The notes under the pieces: generated by a model
Databases searched by the model: none
What the model saw: the letters and a program-made list of their open reading frames with translations, nothing else
What the model was told of the DNA's origin: nothing
Translations under genes and position numbers: made by a program
Shown here: positions 14,969 to 22,723 of the stretch, piece after piece
Layout: each line of letters begins with the position of its first letter
Numbering within the stretch: the stretch's first letter is position 1
Source: Clostridia bacterium
Lineage (GTDB): Bacteria; Bacillota; Clostridia; Oscillospirales; CAG-272
Direction: 5' to 3'
Assembly: GCA_017467085.1 (NCBI GenBank)
Contig: JAFTSW010000068.1
Span: forward strand, 1 to 40,871
Length of the DNA stretch: 40,871 bases

Positions 14969-17121
14969 TTATTTTTTTAGACGCAGGCGGCAACATTTTA
15001 ACCGCCTCCTCGCCCGAAAAGGTCGGGCGAAACAGCAACTTCGCCACAAGCATTTATATCGTTGCACCGTTTGTAAGTGACACCACGGTATATCTCACCT
15101 TCCGTCTTCCGAACGGAGAAGAGCTCTTCGGCGGCATTGCGCACGAAGAGGAGGAGCTGCCTTACGAGGACGCCGCTCAAAAGGCAGCGTACCTTTTCAC
15201 GGCATCCGGCTTTACCGTTTGGAAGTACGCGCTCCCCGAATCGGTCACTCTCTACGCGGGAACGGTGCAGTACACCGTTGTCACGCTGACGGAGAGCATG
15301 CGCGCAACGGCAACTGGCACCTTCTTGGTCTCTAAAGGCAACAGGCTCGTTTTTCCCGATGCGGAGCCAGAGAACGCCTGGGAGCTTTTGACGAAAGCCG
15401 TCAAGGCGCTGGAAAACACCCTATACGACGCAGGCGAGCTCCCGCCCAAGCTGGGAGCCAACTCCCTGGCCGAGAGAGTCGCTAAGGCGGAAAATGCGCT
15501 TGAAGGAAAGCTTGATAAAATCACCGACGTTGCGCAAACGGGCAATTTCGGCGGCGCCTATGTCCTCAACTCGAACGGTACACAGGGGATGGTGAAAATA
15601 ACCAATACCACTGGTAGCGGTACTCTTCCAATGCGAGGCTCTGGTGGTGTTGTTGTAGTGGGAAAACCTATCGCTGATGCTCACGCGGCAAATAAAGGAT
15701 TTGTTGAGGATACTTGCTCTAAGCTCGAAAAGCGAATTTACATTATTGAAAAAGCGGCCGAAGGAAACATATACGATTTTGTTACGGATAGCTCCAGCGC
15801 ATACGAGAAGGCCGTGCCCTCCAGCGCGCTCCCCTATGCGTTGCTTGAGCGCGTTGGTGGTGCTGTAAAAGGCGGCGGTGGTTTTACGAAAATTTTGACA
15901 CAGAATTTCGACATTTACAACGAAAATGAAGATTTAACTGTCGATTTCAATGCAAACACGGGTGCATATACCTTCACAGGTCTGCTTGTTAATGAGGTTT
16001 ATATTATCATTTACGACATCAATTTTCCGGAACCGATTTCCGCCGGCGAATACGAATTTTATCTTGAAGGCGATGGAACAAACTGGAGCATCTGGAATGC
16101 AAGCATCGAGGTATATAACGATGATTTAAGCGATATGATTCTTTCGCAGTCTGCGTCTTATTCTTCTGACGCAAAGATAGCCTTTACACTTGAACAGGAT
16201 GGAAGATACATCTTGAATTTTTCAACGATAGGTACCGTTGGGCAAATCGGCACCATCACGGTGACACCGAAACTTGTCAAAAAGGGTGGGGCAATTGAAA
16301 AATCACCTGTCACCGCTATTGAAAATTACGGCAAAAACCTTTTTAACGAGGCAGAAATCACAGAGGCGGCCAACTCAAAGGGCGAAGTCGACGCAAGCCG
16401 TGGCGTTATTGAGAACGGCTACCTTAAAGCAAAATACGGAAAATACTCCGGCGCCGTGCTTTGGCTGCCTTTTTCCGTATCTTTAGAAGCTGGGAATTAT
16501 ACCGTAAGCGCCGATGTTTATATCGGTAGCGCAAGCCCTTCTTTGTCTGGCTATATGGGGTTAGGGCAGGGAAACGGTTCAACCAAATCCGCCATCTTCT
16601 ACGCCTCTGCGTATGACGTGTGGGAGCGAAAAAGCGTGACGGTCACTCTTACCGAAGATGGAATCTATTACTTGGAGGCAGAAGGTGGCGGTGCTTCCAC
16701 GAACTACCGCGACCTCGATGTTCGCTTCAAAAATATCCAAGTGGAAAAGGCAGACACGGCAACGGCCTTTGCGCCTTACCGTGCGCCTATCACATACGAG
16801 ATTCCGCAAGCAGTGCGCTCTCTTAAAGGCTACGGTCTTGCGATAAATAAAAACCGGTATAACTACATCGACTTTGAAGCCCAGACCTTCGTGCGAATGG
16901 TGGCAGAGAGAGACGCCCAGGAGGGAGACGCAACAAGCGACACGATGCTGACCGACGGGACGACCACGCTCTACGTGCTGGACGCAACAGAAACAGTGGA
17001 TATCTCTGATACCCTTGATTTTGACGGCGAAATTGAAGTTGAGGCAAACGGCGCCATTGTTGCAGAGAACGCTCTCAAGTTGGATATTCCTTCTGCCGTT
17101 GTTTACCAAATAAAATTGTAA
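14965..17121 (+). CDS. Tail fibre / receptor-binding protein
   Basis: The protein has 718 residues. ATG 14965 follows CAGGAGGAAAC. The first 110 residues resemble the N-terminal part of a baseplate upper protein (short strands, FRLPNGEELFGG). A coiled region follows, with AKAENALEGKLDKI. Then comes a fibre motif, LPMRGSGGVVVVGKPIADAHAANKGFVED, typical of phage receptor-binding shafts. Further on, ENYGKNLFN marks the beginning of a carbohydrate-binding-like jelly roll repeated in many fibres. The region around 15880-16300 is AT-rich and may be exchanged between phages. The protein probably binds the host surface and sets host range. Confidence 0.7.
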   Translation: MIIFLDAGGNILTASSPEKVGRNSNFATSIYIVAPFVSDTTVYLTFRLPNGEELFGGIAHEEEELPYEDAAQKAAYLFTASGFTVWKYALPESVTLYAGTVQYTVVTLTESMRATATGTFLVSKGNRLVFPDAEPENAWELLTKAVKALENTLYDAGELPPKLGANSLAERVAKAENALEGKLDKITDVAQTGNFGGAYVLNSNGTQGMVKITNTTGSGTLPMRGSGGVVVVGKPIADAHAANKGFVEDTCSKLEKRIYIIEKAAEGNIYDFVTDSSSAYEKAVPSSALPYALLERVGGAVKGGGGFTKILTQNFDIYNENEDLTVDFNANTGAYTFTGLLVNEVYIIIYDINFPEPISAGEYEFYLEGDGTNWSIWNASIEVYNDDLSDMILSQSASYSSDAKIAFTLEQDGRYILNFSTIGTVGQIGTITVTPKLVKKGGAIEKSPVTAIENYGKNLFNEAEITEAANSKGEVDASRGVIENGYLKAKYGKYSGAVLWLPFSVSLEAGNYTVSADVYIGSASPSLSGYMGLGQGNGSTKSAIFYASAYDVWERKSVTVTLTEDGIYYLEAEGGGASTNYRDLDVRFKNIQVEKADTATAFAPYRAPITYEIPQAVRSLKGYGLAINKNRYNYIDFEAQTFVRMVAERDAQEGDATSDTMLTDGTTTLYVLDATETVDISDTLDFDGEIEVEANGAIVAENALKLDIPSAVVYQIKL

Positions 17122-17134
17122 AGGAGAAAATAAA

Positions 17135-17359
17135 ATGAAAAAAACAGAAGTTCTTGTGGCTGCTAAAAACGGTACACTTGAGGAATACCGCAGAGCAGAG
17201 ATACAGAAAGAGGTCAAAAAAAAGTATCCAAGCATCGAAGAGGAGTTTGCCGCCTTTCGTCAGGCTTCTGAAAAACCGGAAAAGGCTGAAGAGCATGCTG
17301 CGTATGTGGCAGCTTGTATTAAAAGGGTCGATGACTTTATAAAGGAGTGCGGCGTATGA
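17135..17359 (+). CDS. Small phage protein of unknown function
   Basis: The protein has 74 residues and is helical, with many Lys and Glu (EEYRRAEIQKEVKKKYPS). ATG 17135 follows AAAGGAG. It is coupled by ATGA to the next gene. Small helical proteins in this place are common after tail fibres; some are assembly aids. No motif is recognised. Confidence 0.55.
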   Translation: MKKTEVLVAAKNGTLEEYRRAEIQKEVKKKYPSIEEEFAAFRQASEKPEKAEEHAAYVAACIKRVDDFIKECGV

Positions 17360-17751
17360 CTATTTATGCAGAAACCTATACCTACCGCGGAATCTGGCGT
17401 TCCGACTCCGCTTACGTCTTTGCTGAAAACGACCCCTTGACCGTAAGCTTCGGAAGGCGCCACGCTGGTGACACGCTCTCTATCAGAGGGGCAAGCGGAG
17501 TGCGCTCACTGCGCCTGGATGAGGAGGGAGCGGTCGAGGTGCCGCTCGAGCTGATTAAGAACGACACGCTCATAATGCACGTAGAGCGCTACGAGAACGG
17601 AAAGCTTATTCGGGATTTCACGGTTGACCCCTTGACCGTCACCGTGAATGATGGACAGGCTTCCGCGCTGCCTTGGACTGTCAGTATCGAGGAGCGCCTT
17701 GCCTCCCTTGAGAATGCTATTTTCGGGCAGTCCTCCCCAATTTTTGAGTAA
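17356..17751 (+). CDS. Fibre-associated phage protein of unknown function
   Basis: This 131-residue protein starts at ATG 17356, which overlaps the preceding stop (ATGA), with AAAGGAG just before. It is rich in beta strands (DPLTVSFGRRHAGD, DTLIMHVERYENGK) and ends in a short coiled coil (IEERLASLENAIFG). Such a domain plus coil is seen in small baseplate or fibre companion proteins. The exact role is unknown. Confidence 0.5.
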   Translation: MTIYAETYTYRGIWRSDSAYVFAENDPLTVSFGRRHAGDTLSIRGASGVRSLRLDEEGAVEVPLELIKNDTLIMHVERYENGKLIRDFTVDPLTVTVNDGQASALPWTVSIEERLASLENAIFGQSSPIFE

Positions 17752-17773
17752 TATAATTAAAAGGAGAATAAAA

Positions 17774-18391
17774 ATGAAAAAAATCACTGTACTTATCGCC
17801 GCTATTCTTTTGCTTCTGACTCTTTCCGCCCTTCCCGCGTATGCCGCCGAGGTCGGTCCTGGCTCTGACGTCACTGCGGATGAGCGCGCCGATTCTACCG
17901 TAAACGATGGCGCCGCCGCCCCGGAAACGGGCAGCACGGACACCGACGTGGAAGACGGCAGCGCAACGCAGGCGGTGTCTGCCTGGCTGACCGACCATTT
18001 CGGAGATATCACCGGCGCTGTCAGCTCCATCGGACTTGCCGTACTTACCTGGTTTATTTCAAAACGCCTTATTCCTGCCGTTAAAGAGGCTATCAAGTCC
18101 GTGGCAACCAAGAGCGCCGCATCCGAGAGCGCCTTTTCCGGAAAGGTGGACGGTGTCGCAGCCTTTTTGGAAAGCGGTGTGAAGCAGCTTGAGGAATGTG
18201 AGGTGCGACTGAATCAGACAAGAGAAGAGCTTCAGAAACGCATTGACGCAAACGCAAAGGCATACGAGCTGCAGACGGACCTTATCAATTACTTGTTCTT
18301 GAATCTCCGCATCCCCAACGAGCTTAAGACGGAAATCGCCAAAAAGTCGGAAGAGGTAAAGGCTGCCATTAAAGACGCAAGCAAGGAGTGA
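17774..18391 (+). CDS. Exported phage membrane protein with coiled coil
   Basis: This 205-residue protein starts at ATG 17774 after AAAGGAG. A signal peptide with an AYA-A cleavage site ends near residue 24. A low-complexity Asp/Thr/Ala stretch follows, then one membrane segment (SSIGLAVLTWFISKRLIP). The last 90 residues form a coiled coil (QLEECEVRLNQTREELQKR). Position after the fibre genes and before two membrane proteins suggests part of a lysis or host-envelope module. A spanin-like or holin-regulator role is possible but not shown. Confidence 0.5.
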   Translation: MKKITVLIAAILLLLTLSALPAYAAEVGPGSDVTADERADSTVNDGAAAPETGSTDTDVEDGSATQAVSAWLTDHFGDITGAVSSIGLAVLTWFISKRLIPAVKEAIKSVATKSAASESAFSGKVDGVAAFLESGVKQLEECEVRLNQTREELQKRIDANAKAYELQTDLINYLFLNLRIPNELKTEIAKKSEEVKAAIKDASKE

Positions 18392-18397
18392 TGCACA

Positions 18398-18739
18398 ATG
18401 AAGAAAAAGGCTCTTTTGAAGCTTCTCGGCTTTGCCTTCTCCGTCATCCCTCCCTTGGTTGCTACGCTGGACCAGCTGCCGTTGATGTCAACGGCAGGCA
18501 AGTGGTCTGTCCTCGCTATCGTGGCGATTGTGCTGTGCTGTATGCCATTTATTAAGCATATCAAGCGCCTCCTGGCATCGCCCTCCGCGTGGCTGATGTG
18601 GCTCTTGATTTTCGTTTTCTGCATCGCCTCCAGAGCAATCATAGACGAGTTTTATACCATATCCCTTTTCGGTCTTCTCGGCTCCGTGGTCGGCGCCGTC
18701 CTGTTTAAGCTGGCAAAGGAGGAAAAGAAGGATGGATGA
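18398..18739 (+). CDS. Small phage membrane protein (holin candidate)
   Basis: The protein has 113 residues with about three membrane segments: one near residues 8-25, one at 37-54 (WSVLAIVAIVLCCMPF), and one at 68-85 (MWLLIFVFCIAS). A further hydrophobic stretch follows, and the end is Lys-rich (KLAKEEKKDG). Size, several helices and a charged C-terminus match holins, which open the membrane at lysis. ATG 18398 follows AAGGAG. No endolysin gene is next to it, so the call stays tentative. Confidence 0.45.
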   Translation: MKKKALLKLLGFAFSVIPPLVATLDQLPLMSTAGKWSVLAIVAIVLCCMPFIKHIKRLLASPSAWLMWLLIFVFCIASRAIIDEFYTISLFGLLGSVVGAVLFKLAKEEKKDG

Positions 18740-19604
18740 AACGCAAGGCTTCACGCTTTTTGACGCAAAATCCTTTGGCAAGAAGGTACTGAGCTCCTGG
18801 GCGTATATCCTCCTCGGACTGGTCATTCTGCTGACCGTGATGTCTGGATATACAAACGTTAGCCTGGACCTTCTCGCTACCGTGAACATTGGAGCGAGCT
18901 ACGCTATTCTGCTTATCTCCTGCTATGCCGCGATGTATTCCCTCGACAACATTGCGAAAAAGCGAGGAGAAGAGGACAAGAGGTACATTGCTGCCGCAGA
19001 GAAGATAGACGCCGTGCGTGCGCGCATTAAGAAGGAGGACGGTGAAGTGGTGCAAGCGTTCTGCGATGAGTACCGCGCGGCCGAGCTTGCCTGTACGAGA
19101 AAACAAATCCTCACTGAGGCTATGCTCAGTGAGGAGGACCTCGCGGCCTTTATCAATGAGGGCAAGCTTCCTGCCGAGTGTCCCTTGGCGCAAAAGCTCG
19201 CGCTGAAGCGTGCCCGGGCGTGTCGCCCCATCAAGCTGAATCGCTATATGATAGGACGCCCTCTGACCGCCAAAAAACAGCGTGAGAGCTTCGAGACACC
19301 CGAGCAAGCCCTTGGGAAGGGAAGCGTGATGCGCGTGCTAACTACGGCGATTACGGTGCTTTTTCCGGTGTCCATCTCCATGTCCGTTATCATCGAGCCA
19401 AACCTTGCCACTCTCGTTGAGGGAATCCTAAAGGTGTTCACCATCGCTCTTGCCGGTGCCAAGGCGTATAATGGTAGGCTGAAGAGTATGGTGGAGACAA
19501 TCCCGGAATATGCGGCGCTGCAGGAGGACCTTGCGGACCGTTTTGACTCGTGGAAAAAGAAAAAGGGGTCCTTGGAGCAGGACAAGGAACAGCTTCAGGC
19601 GTGA
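18732..19604 (+). CDS. Phage multi-pass membrane protein, last prophage gene
   Basis: The protein has 290 residues. ATG 18732 overlaps the preceding gene by 8 bases and follows AAAGGAGG. Two membrane helices lie at about 20-65 and two more near 200-245, with a charged helical region between them (EKIDAVRARIKKEDGE). The end is Lys/Glu-rich. It belongs to the same operon as the holin candidate and is the last gene before the attachment region. No family is recognised. It may be a lysis or lysogenic-conversion protein. Confidence 0.5.
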   Translation: MDETQGFTLFDAKSFGKKVLSSWAYILLGLVILLTVMSGYTNVSLDLLATVNIGASYAILLISCYAAMYSLDNIAKKRGEEDKRYIAAAEKIDAVRARIKKEDGEVVQAFCDEYRAAELACTRKQILTEAMLSEEDLAAFINEGKLPAECPLAQKLALKRARACRPIKLNRYMIGRPLTAKKQRESFETPEQALGKGSVMRVLTTAITVLFPVSISMSVIIEPNLATLVEGILKVFTIALAGAKAYNGRLKSMVETIPEYAALQEDLADRFDSWKKKKGSLEQDKEQLQA

Positions 19605-19680
19605 TACCAAAAAAATACCACATTTTTACCACATAAAATACAATAAAATACCGTAAAATACCGTAAAATACCGTAAACGC
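19605..19680. repeat. AT-rich 10-bp periodic repeats at the prophage end
   Basis: AAAATACCGT is present three times in exact tandem (19645-19674), preceded by a degenerate copy (AAAATACAAT, 19635-19644) and by several TACCA words. The tract shares TACCACA words with the capsid leader at 7375-7434. Its place just before the tRNA-Leu 3' end makes arm-type recombinase binding sites possible. Confidence 0.65.
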
Positions 19681-19688
19681 AAAAACAG

Positions 19689-19736
19689 AAAAAACCCTAT
19701 AAAACCTTGATAAATAAAGGATTTATAGGGTTTTTT
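19689..19736. terminator. Bidirectional terminator between prophage end and tRNA-Leu
   Basis: A 20-base inverted repeat (AAAAAACCCTATAAAACCTT and AAGGATTTATAGGGTTTTTT) has one mismatch and a GATAAATA loop. It ends in a T run on either strand. It stops tRNA-Leu transcription on the - strand and prophage transcription on the + strand. Confidence 0.8.
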
Positions 19737-19740
19737 GACT

Positions 19741-19822
19741 TGGTGCGGGCAGTGGGAGTTGAACCCACACTCTTGCGAACTGGTTCCTAAGACCAGCGTG
19801 TCTGCCATTCCACCATGCCCGC
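19741..19822 (-). tRNA. tRNA-Leu (anticodon UAG); likely prophage attachment site
   Basis: On the - strand the gene folds with acceptor GCGGGCA/TGCCCGC, an anticodon arm CTGGT-CTTAGGA-ACCAG and a T arm GTGGG-TTCAACT-CCCAC, and it encodes CCA. The anticodon is UAG. The extra arm is about 11 bases. Its 3' end points to the prophage, and the last phage gene ends 136 bases away, so integration at the 3' end of this tRNA is likely. The opposite attachment site is outside the window, so the core sequence cannot be fixed. Confidence 0.9.
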
Positions 19823-19848
19823 AGGGTGCTATGAAAGGGGACGACAAT

Positions 19849-19877
19849 ATATTAGCACAAAATTTTGAAAATGTCTA
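19849..19877 (-). promoter_or_regulatory. Promoter of tRNA-Leu
   Basis: On the - strand TAGACA (19872-19877) and TAATAT (19849-19854) are 17 bp apart, about 27 bases before the mature tRNA 5' end. Confidence 0.65.
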
Positions 19878-19898
19878 CCGTTTTTTGATTTTTTTCTG

Positions 19899-19934
19899 AA
19901 AAAGCGCATTCTTTTGCGTAAAGAATGCGCTTTT
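19899..19934 (-). terminator. Terminator of the HAD phosphatase gene
   Basis: AAAAGCGCATTCTT pairs with AAGAATGCGCTTTT around a seven-base loop. On the - strand it is followed by T-rich sequence, 10 bases after the stop of the phosphatase gene. Confidence 0.75.
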
Positions 19935-19943
19935 CTCGTTGCT

Positions 19944-20747
19944 TTATGATTGCCCGTTCACGAATGCGCGGCGAACCTCGCCGATATCCTGCATAATATA
20001 GGTGGGCTTAGTGGGAGATGCCTCGGCGTCGGCAACCGTGCCTTCGCCCGAAAGCACGAAAATGGTATCGATTCCCGCATTGACGCCTGCGGCAATGTCG
20101 GTATAGACTCTGTCGCCAATCATTACGGCGTCATCCTTTTCGAGCCCCTCCTTTTCCAAGGCAAAATAAATCATTTCGGGCTGAGGCTTGCCGATGAAGA
20201 TGGGCATTCTGCCCGTGGCGGTATGAAGGATTTGGGCAATAGAGCCGCAGTCGGGAACAAAGCCGTACCAGGTGGGGCAAACATAGTCGGGGTTGGTGGC
20301 AATATAGTCAACGCCGCGGTTGAGCAAAATGCAGGTGTCCTCTAACTTCTGGAAGGTCAGCTCGGTATCGTTGCCCATCACAATAGCGGCAATATCGTCC
20401 TCCAAATGGGTGGTGATGGTAAAGCCGCTTTCCTCTAACTGCTCGCAGAAGGAACGGGTGCCGAAGGCATAGAGCTTTTTGCCCTCGTAATGCTCGGAAA
20501 GATAGCGCACGGTTGCGTCCGTGGAGGTGAGAAAATCCTCCTTGGTGGCATCAATGCCCATAGAGCGCAACTTGTCAATATAGGCGGTTACGCTCTTGGA
20601 GGAGTTGTTGGTCAGATATAAGGGCTTGGCGCCGCCTGCCTTGATGGCGTCCAAGAAGGGAATGGTTTCGGGAAAAAGAGTCTTGTCTAAATAAATGGTT
20701 CCGTCCATATCAAGGAGAAACAATTTTTTTTGCGAAATCGGTTTCAT
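19944..20747 (-). CDS. HAD-superfamily phosphatase (NagD / HAD-IIA type)
   Basis: This 267-residue protein starts at ATG 20747 (MKPISQKK). The earlier frame overlaps the promoter and is not translated. Motif I is FLLDMDGTIYL with the two catalytic Asp residues. Motif II is LTNNSS, and the C-terminal GDRVYTDIAAG holds the metal-binding acidic residues. IGKPQPEMI contains the conserved Lys. The C2-type cap between them marks subclass IIA, which includes NagD, AraL and 4-nitrophenyl phosphatases. It probably dephosphorylates sugar or nucleotide phosphates in the cytoplasm; the true substrate is unknown. It has its own promoter and terminator, divergent from spoIIGA. Confidence 0.88.
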   Translation of the reverse strand: MKPISQKKLFLLDMDGTIYLDKTLFPETIPFLDAIKAGGAKPLYLTNNSSKSVTAYIDKLRSMGIDATKEDFLTSTDATVRYLSEHYEGKKLYAFGTRSFCEQLEESGFTITTHLEDDIAAIVMGNDTELTFQKLEDTCILLNRGVDYIATNPDYVCPTWYGFVPDCGSIAQILHTATGRMPIFIGKPQPEMIYFALEKEGLEKDDAVMIGDRVYTDIAAGVNAGIDTIFVLSGEGTVADAEASPTKPTYIMQDIGEVRRAFVNGQS

Positions 20748-20784
20748 ACAAGGATGCCTTTCTTCATATTCATACAGTATATTC

Positions 20785-20813
20785 ATTGTAGCACAGTTTA
20801 GAAGAAAAGGCAA
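20785..20813 (-). promoter_or_regulatory. Sigma-A promoter of the HAD phosphatase gene
   Basis: On the - strand TTGCCT (20808-20813) and TACAAT (20785-20790) are 17 bp apart, giving a leader of about 30 bases to ATG 20747. Confidence 0.7.
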
Positions 20814-20842
20814 GGAAAAAAACAAAAAATCGTTCTTCTCAA

Positions 20843-20877
20843 ATCGACAGAATTGTAGCCCCTTCCCGTGCTATGAT
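20843..20877 (+). promoter_or_regulatory. spoIIG-type promoter with Spo0A-box-like element
   Basis: TATGAT (20872-20877) is a strong -10. No -35 exists at 17 bp. TCGACA (20844-20849), one base from TTGACA, lies 22 bp upstream of it. A 22-bp spacer is the known hallmark of the Spo0A-activated B. subtilis spoIIG promoter. ATCGACA, read in reverse as TGTCGAT, is one base from the 0A box TGTCGAA. Activation by phosphorylated Spo0A at the onset of sporulation is inferred. Confidence 0.6.
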
Positions 20878-20903
20878 GGAACAGAAGAAAAGGGGGGAGA
20901 GAA

Positions 20904-21797
20904 ATGGTACAGGTTTTATATATCGACACCTTGTTTTTCGTTAATTTCGCTATGGACTTTTTCGTCCTGTATATCACAGGGAGCTTTTTACATATCCGAA
21001 AGCGGCTGCCGCTGTTTCTCTTAGCGTCCCTCCTTGGCGGTGTGTATGCCGTTTTGGCGGTGGTGTACGCCTTTCCGTCCTGGTTGAGCCTGTTGCTTTC
21101 CCCTGTGGTGGCGGTGCTGCTTTCCGCTATTGCCTTTCGGGGACTTGGAAGCATTCGGAGCTTTCTTGCTGCCGTTTTGCTCTTTATGGTCTTTTCTATG
21201 CTGTTTGGCGGCGTCATTTCTGCCTTTTATACCTTTTTGGAGGGCATCTTCGACGTCAGAGAAAGCGAAGCGCTGGCGCTATCGGACGTCATTTTGATTT
21301 TGGGCTTTGTTTCCTTTGGCTTGGTAAGCCTTCTGCTTCGCTTCTTTGGCAAAATGCCAAGAGAAAAATACGCCACCGTGATAGCGGAGCTTTTCGGCAA
21401 AACGGTCTATATTCCCGTTCTGGTGGACAGCGGCTGTTTGCTGTCGGACCCCATTTCGGGACGCCCTGCCATCGTGGTGCGCTTAGACACTCTTGCCGCC
21501 GCCCTGCCTGCGGAAATCGTGATGTGCGCGCGAGGCAAACGGACGGAAATGCCCGGTAACACCGCCCTTGCGCGCAGGTGCAGGCTTTTGCCTGCCAAGG
21601 GGCTTGGCAGTCGCACGCTTTTGCTCAGCGTGCGCCCCGAAAGGCTAACCGTGCAGATAGGGAAGGAAAAACGGGAATGCGAGGCGCTTCTTGCCCTGTA
21701 TTCCGTGGAAAAAAATCATTTTGGCGGACGCGACGGGCTCTTGCCCACGGCACTGCTTTCTCAAGGAACACCAAGAAAGGATAGGTCACCCCTATGA
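20904..21797 (+). CDS. spoIIGA: Sigma-E processing peptidase SpoIIGA
   Basis: The protein has 297 residues and starts at ATG 20904 after GGGGGAGAG. The first 150 residues hold about five membrane helices. The soluble C-terminal half has VDSGCLLSDPISGRP with Asp-175, the DSG aspartic-protease signature of SpoIIGA. After asymmetric division it dimerises in the mother-cell side of the septum, is triggered by SpoIIR from the forespore, and removes the pro-sequence of sigma-E. The usual DSGN is DSGC here. Its gene overlaps sigE by ATGA, so the protease and its substrate are made from one transcript. Confidence 0.93.
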   Translation: MVQVLYIDTLFFVNFAMDFFVLYITGSFLHIRKRLPLFLLASLLGGVYAVLAVVYAFPSWLSLLLSPVVAVLLSAIAFRGLGSIRSFLAAVLLFMVFSMLFGGVISAFYTFLEGIFDVRESEALALSDVILILGFVSFGLVSLLLRFFGKMPREKYATVIAELFGKTVYIPVLVDSGCLLSDPISGRPAIVVRLDTLAAALPAEIVMCARGKRTEMPGNTALARRCRLLPAKGLGSRTLLLSVRPERLTVQIGKEKRECEALLALYSVEKNHFGGRDGLLPTALLSQGTPRKDRSPL

Positions 21798-22507
21798 AAA
21801 CGCTTTTTATTACCCTGAAGGAATACCTTTTCCGTCTGCTTTCTCGCCTTTTTGGCGGGGAAGAGGTCTTTTACATAAACGGCGCCGATACCCTCCCCAA
21901 GCCCTTGTCGGCAGAGGAGGAGGCAAGGGCGCTGGCGGCGGCGGAGCAGGATGAGGAAATGCGGGCGTATCTGGTGGAGCATAACCTGCGCTTGGTGGTC
22001 TACATAGCCAAAAAATTTGAGGGCGTGGGCGCAAGCATCGAGGAGCTGATTTCCATCGGGACGGTGGGCTTGATGAAGGCAATCGACACCTTTAACGCCA
22101 CCCGCAACATCAAGCTCGCCACTTATGCCTCCCGTTGCATTGAAAATGAAATTCTGATGTTCGTGCGGAAAAATGCCTGCCGCCGACGGGAGGTTTCCAT
22201 CGACGAGCCCTTGAACGTGGACTGGGACGGAAACGAGCTGTTGCTGTCGGACGTGTTGAGCAGCGACGGCGAAAGCGTGGGCAGAAATATGGAGGATGAA
22301 GAGGAAAAGAGGGCAGTGCGTAGCCTGGTTTCCTCTCTATCTCCACGGGAACGGGAAATTATCGAGCTGCGCTTCGGGCTTGGCGGCGGCGTCGAGCTGA
22401 CCCAAAAGGAGGTAGCGGATATTCTGCATATCTCCCAGTCCTACATTTCCCGCTTGGAGAAGAAAATCATCGGGCGCCTACGCAAGGAAATGGAGCTTTG
22501 CTATTAA
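21794..22507 (+). CDS. sigE: Sporulation sigma factor sigma-E (pro-form)
   Basis: The protein has 237 residues, close to the family length. The first 26 or so residues are an amphipathic, basic pro-sequence (LKEYLFRLLSRLFGG). The likely cut is near VFY|I by comparison with B. subtilis. Region 2 follows (NLRLVVYIAKKFEG, ISIGTVGLMKAIDTF, ATYASRCIENEILM), then SIDEPLNVDWDGNELLLSDVL, and region 4 with the HTH VADILHISQSYISRLEKKI. It directs mother-cell gene expression early in sporulation. sigG, which follows sigE in many Bacillota, is not next to it here. Confidence 0.95.
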   Translation: MKTLFITLKEYLFRLLSRLFGGEEVFYINGADTLPKPLSAEEEARALAAAEQDEEMRAYLVEHNLRLVVYIAKKFEGVGASIEELISIGTVGLMKAIDTFNATRNIKLATYASRCIENEILMFVRKNACRRREVSIDEPLNVDWDGNELLLSDVLSSDGESVGRNMEDEEEKRAVRSLVSSLSPREREIIELRFGLGGGVELTQKEVADILHISQSYISRLEKKIIGRLRKEMELCY

Positions 22508-22553
22508 TCGCCCCGTTTTTGCATAAAAAAACTGCAAAACCGCAAATATTATC

Positions 22554-22582
22554 TTGCTTTTCCGCAAAATTTGTGGTATACT
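22554..22582 (+). promoter_or_regulatory. Sigma-A promoter upstream of the membrane protein and metG
   Basis: TTGCTT (22554-22559) and TATACT (22577-22582) are 17 bp apart. A leader of about 130 bases then runs to the ATG at 22724. I see no riboswitch or T-box in it. Confidence 0.65.
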
Positions 22583-22697
22583 GTAAAAAATATGCTTTTT
22601 GGGAGAAAAAGGAAAGACTGTCCCTTTGAGAGGAAAGCCCCAAGCCCATAACGGATAAAATGAAGCTTTTTGCATAAAACGGAAAAAAAGGTAAAAT

Positions 22698-22718
22698 AAT
22701 CCTCAAAAAAGGAGGATT
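22698..22718 (+). promoter_or_regulatory. Hairpin covering a ribosome binding site
   Basis: AATCCTC (22698-22704) pairs with GAGGATT (22712-22718), which contains the Shine-Dalgarno of the membrane protein gene at 22724. The stem is 7 bp with an A-rich loop and could reduce translation. Whether it is used as a switch is not known. Confidence 0.4.
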
Positions 22719-22723
22719 TTACT

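Noticed and set aside
19635-19674. CRISPR array
   Set aside because: The 10-base units are directly adjacent with no spacers.
19741-19822. tRNA-Leu as a broken copy made by prophage insertion
   Set aside because: All arms pair well, CCA is encoded, and promoter and terminator are intact.
22508-22723. T-box or riboswitch upstream of metG
   Set aside because: I found no T-box sequence, specifier loop or terminator/antiterminator pair; only a promoter and a small hairpin over the ribosome binding site.
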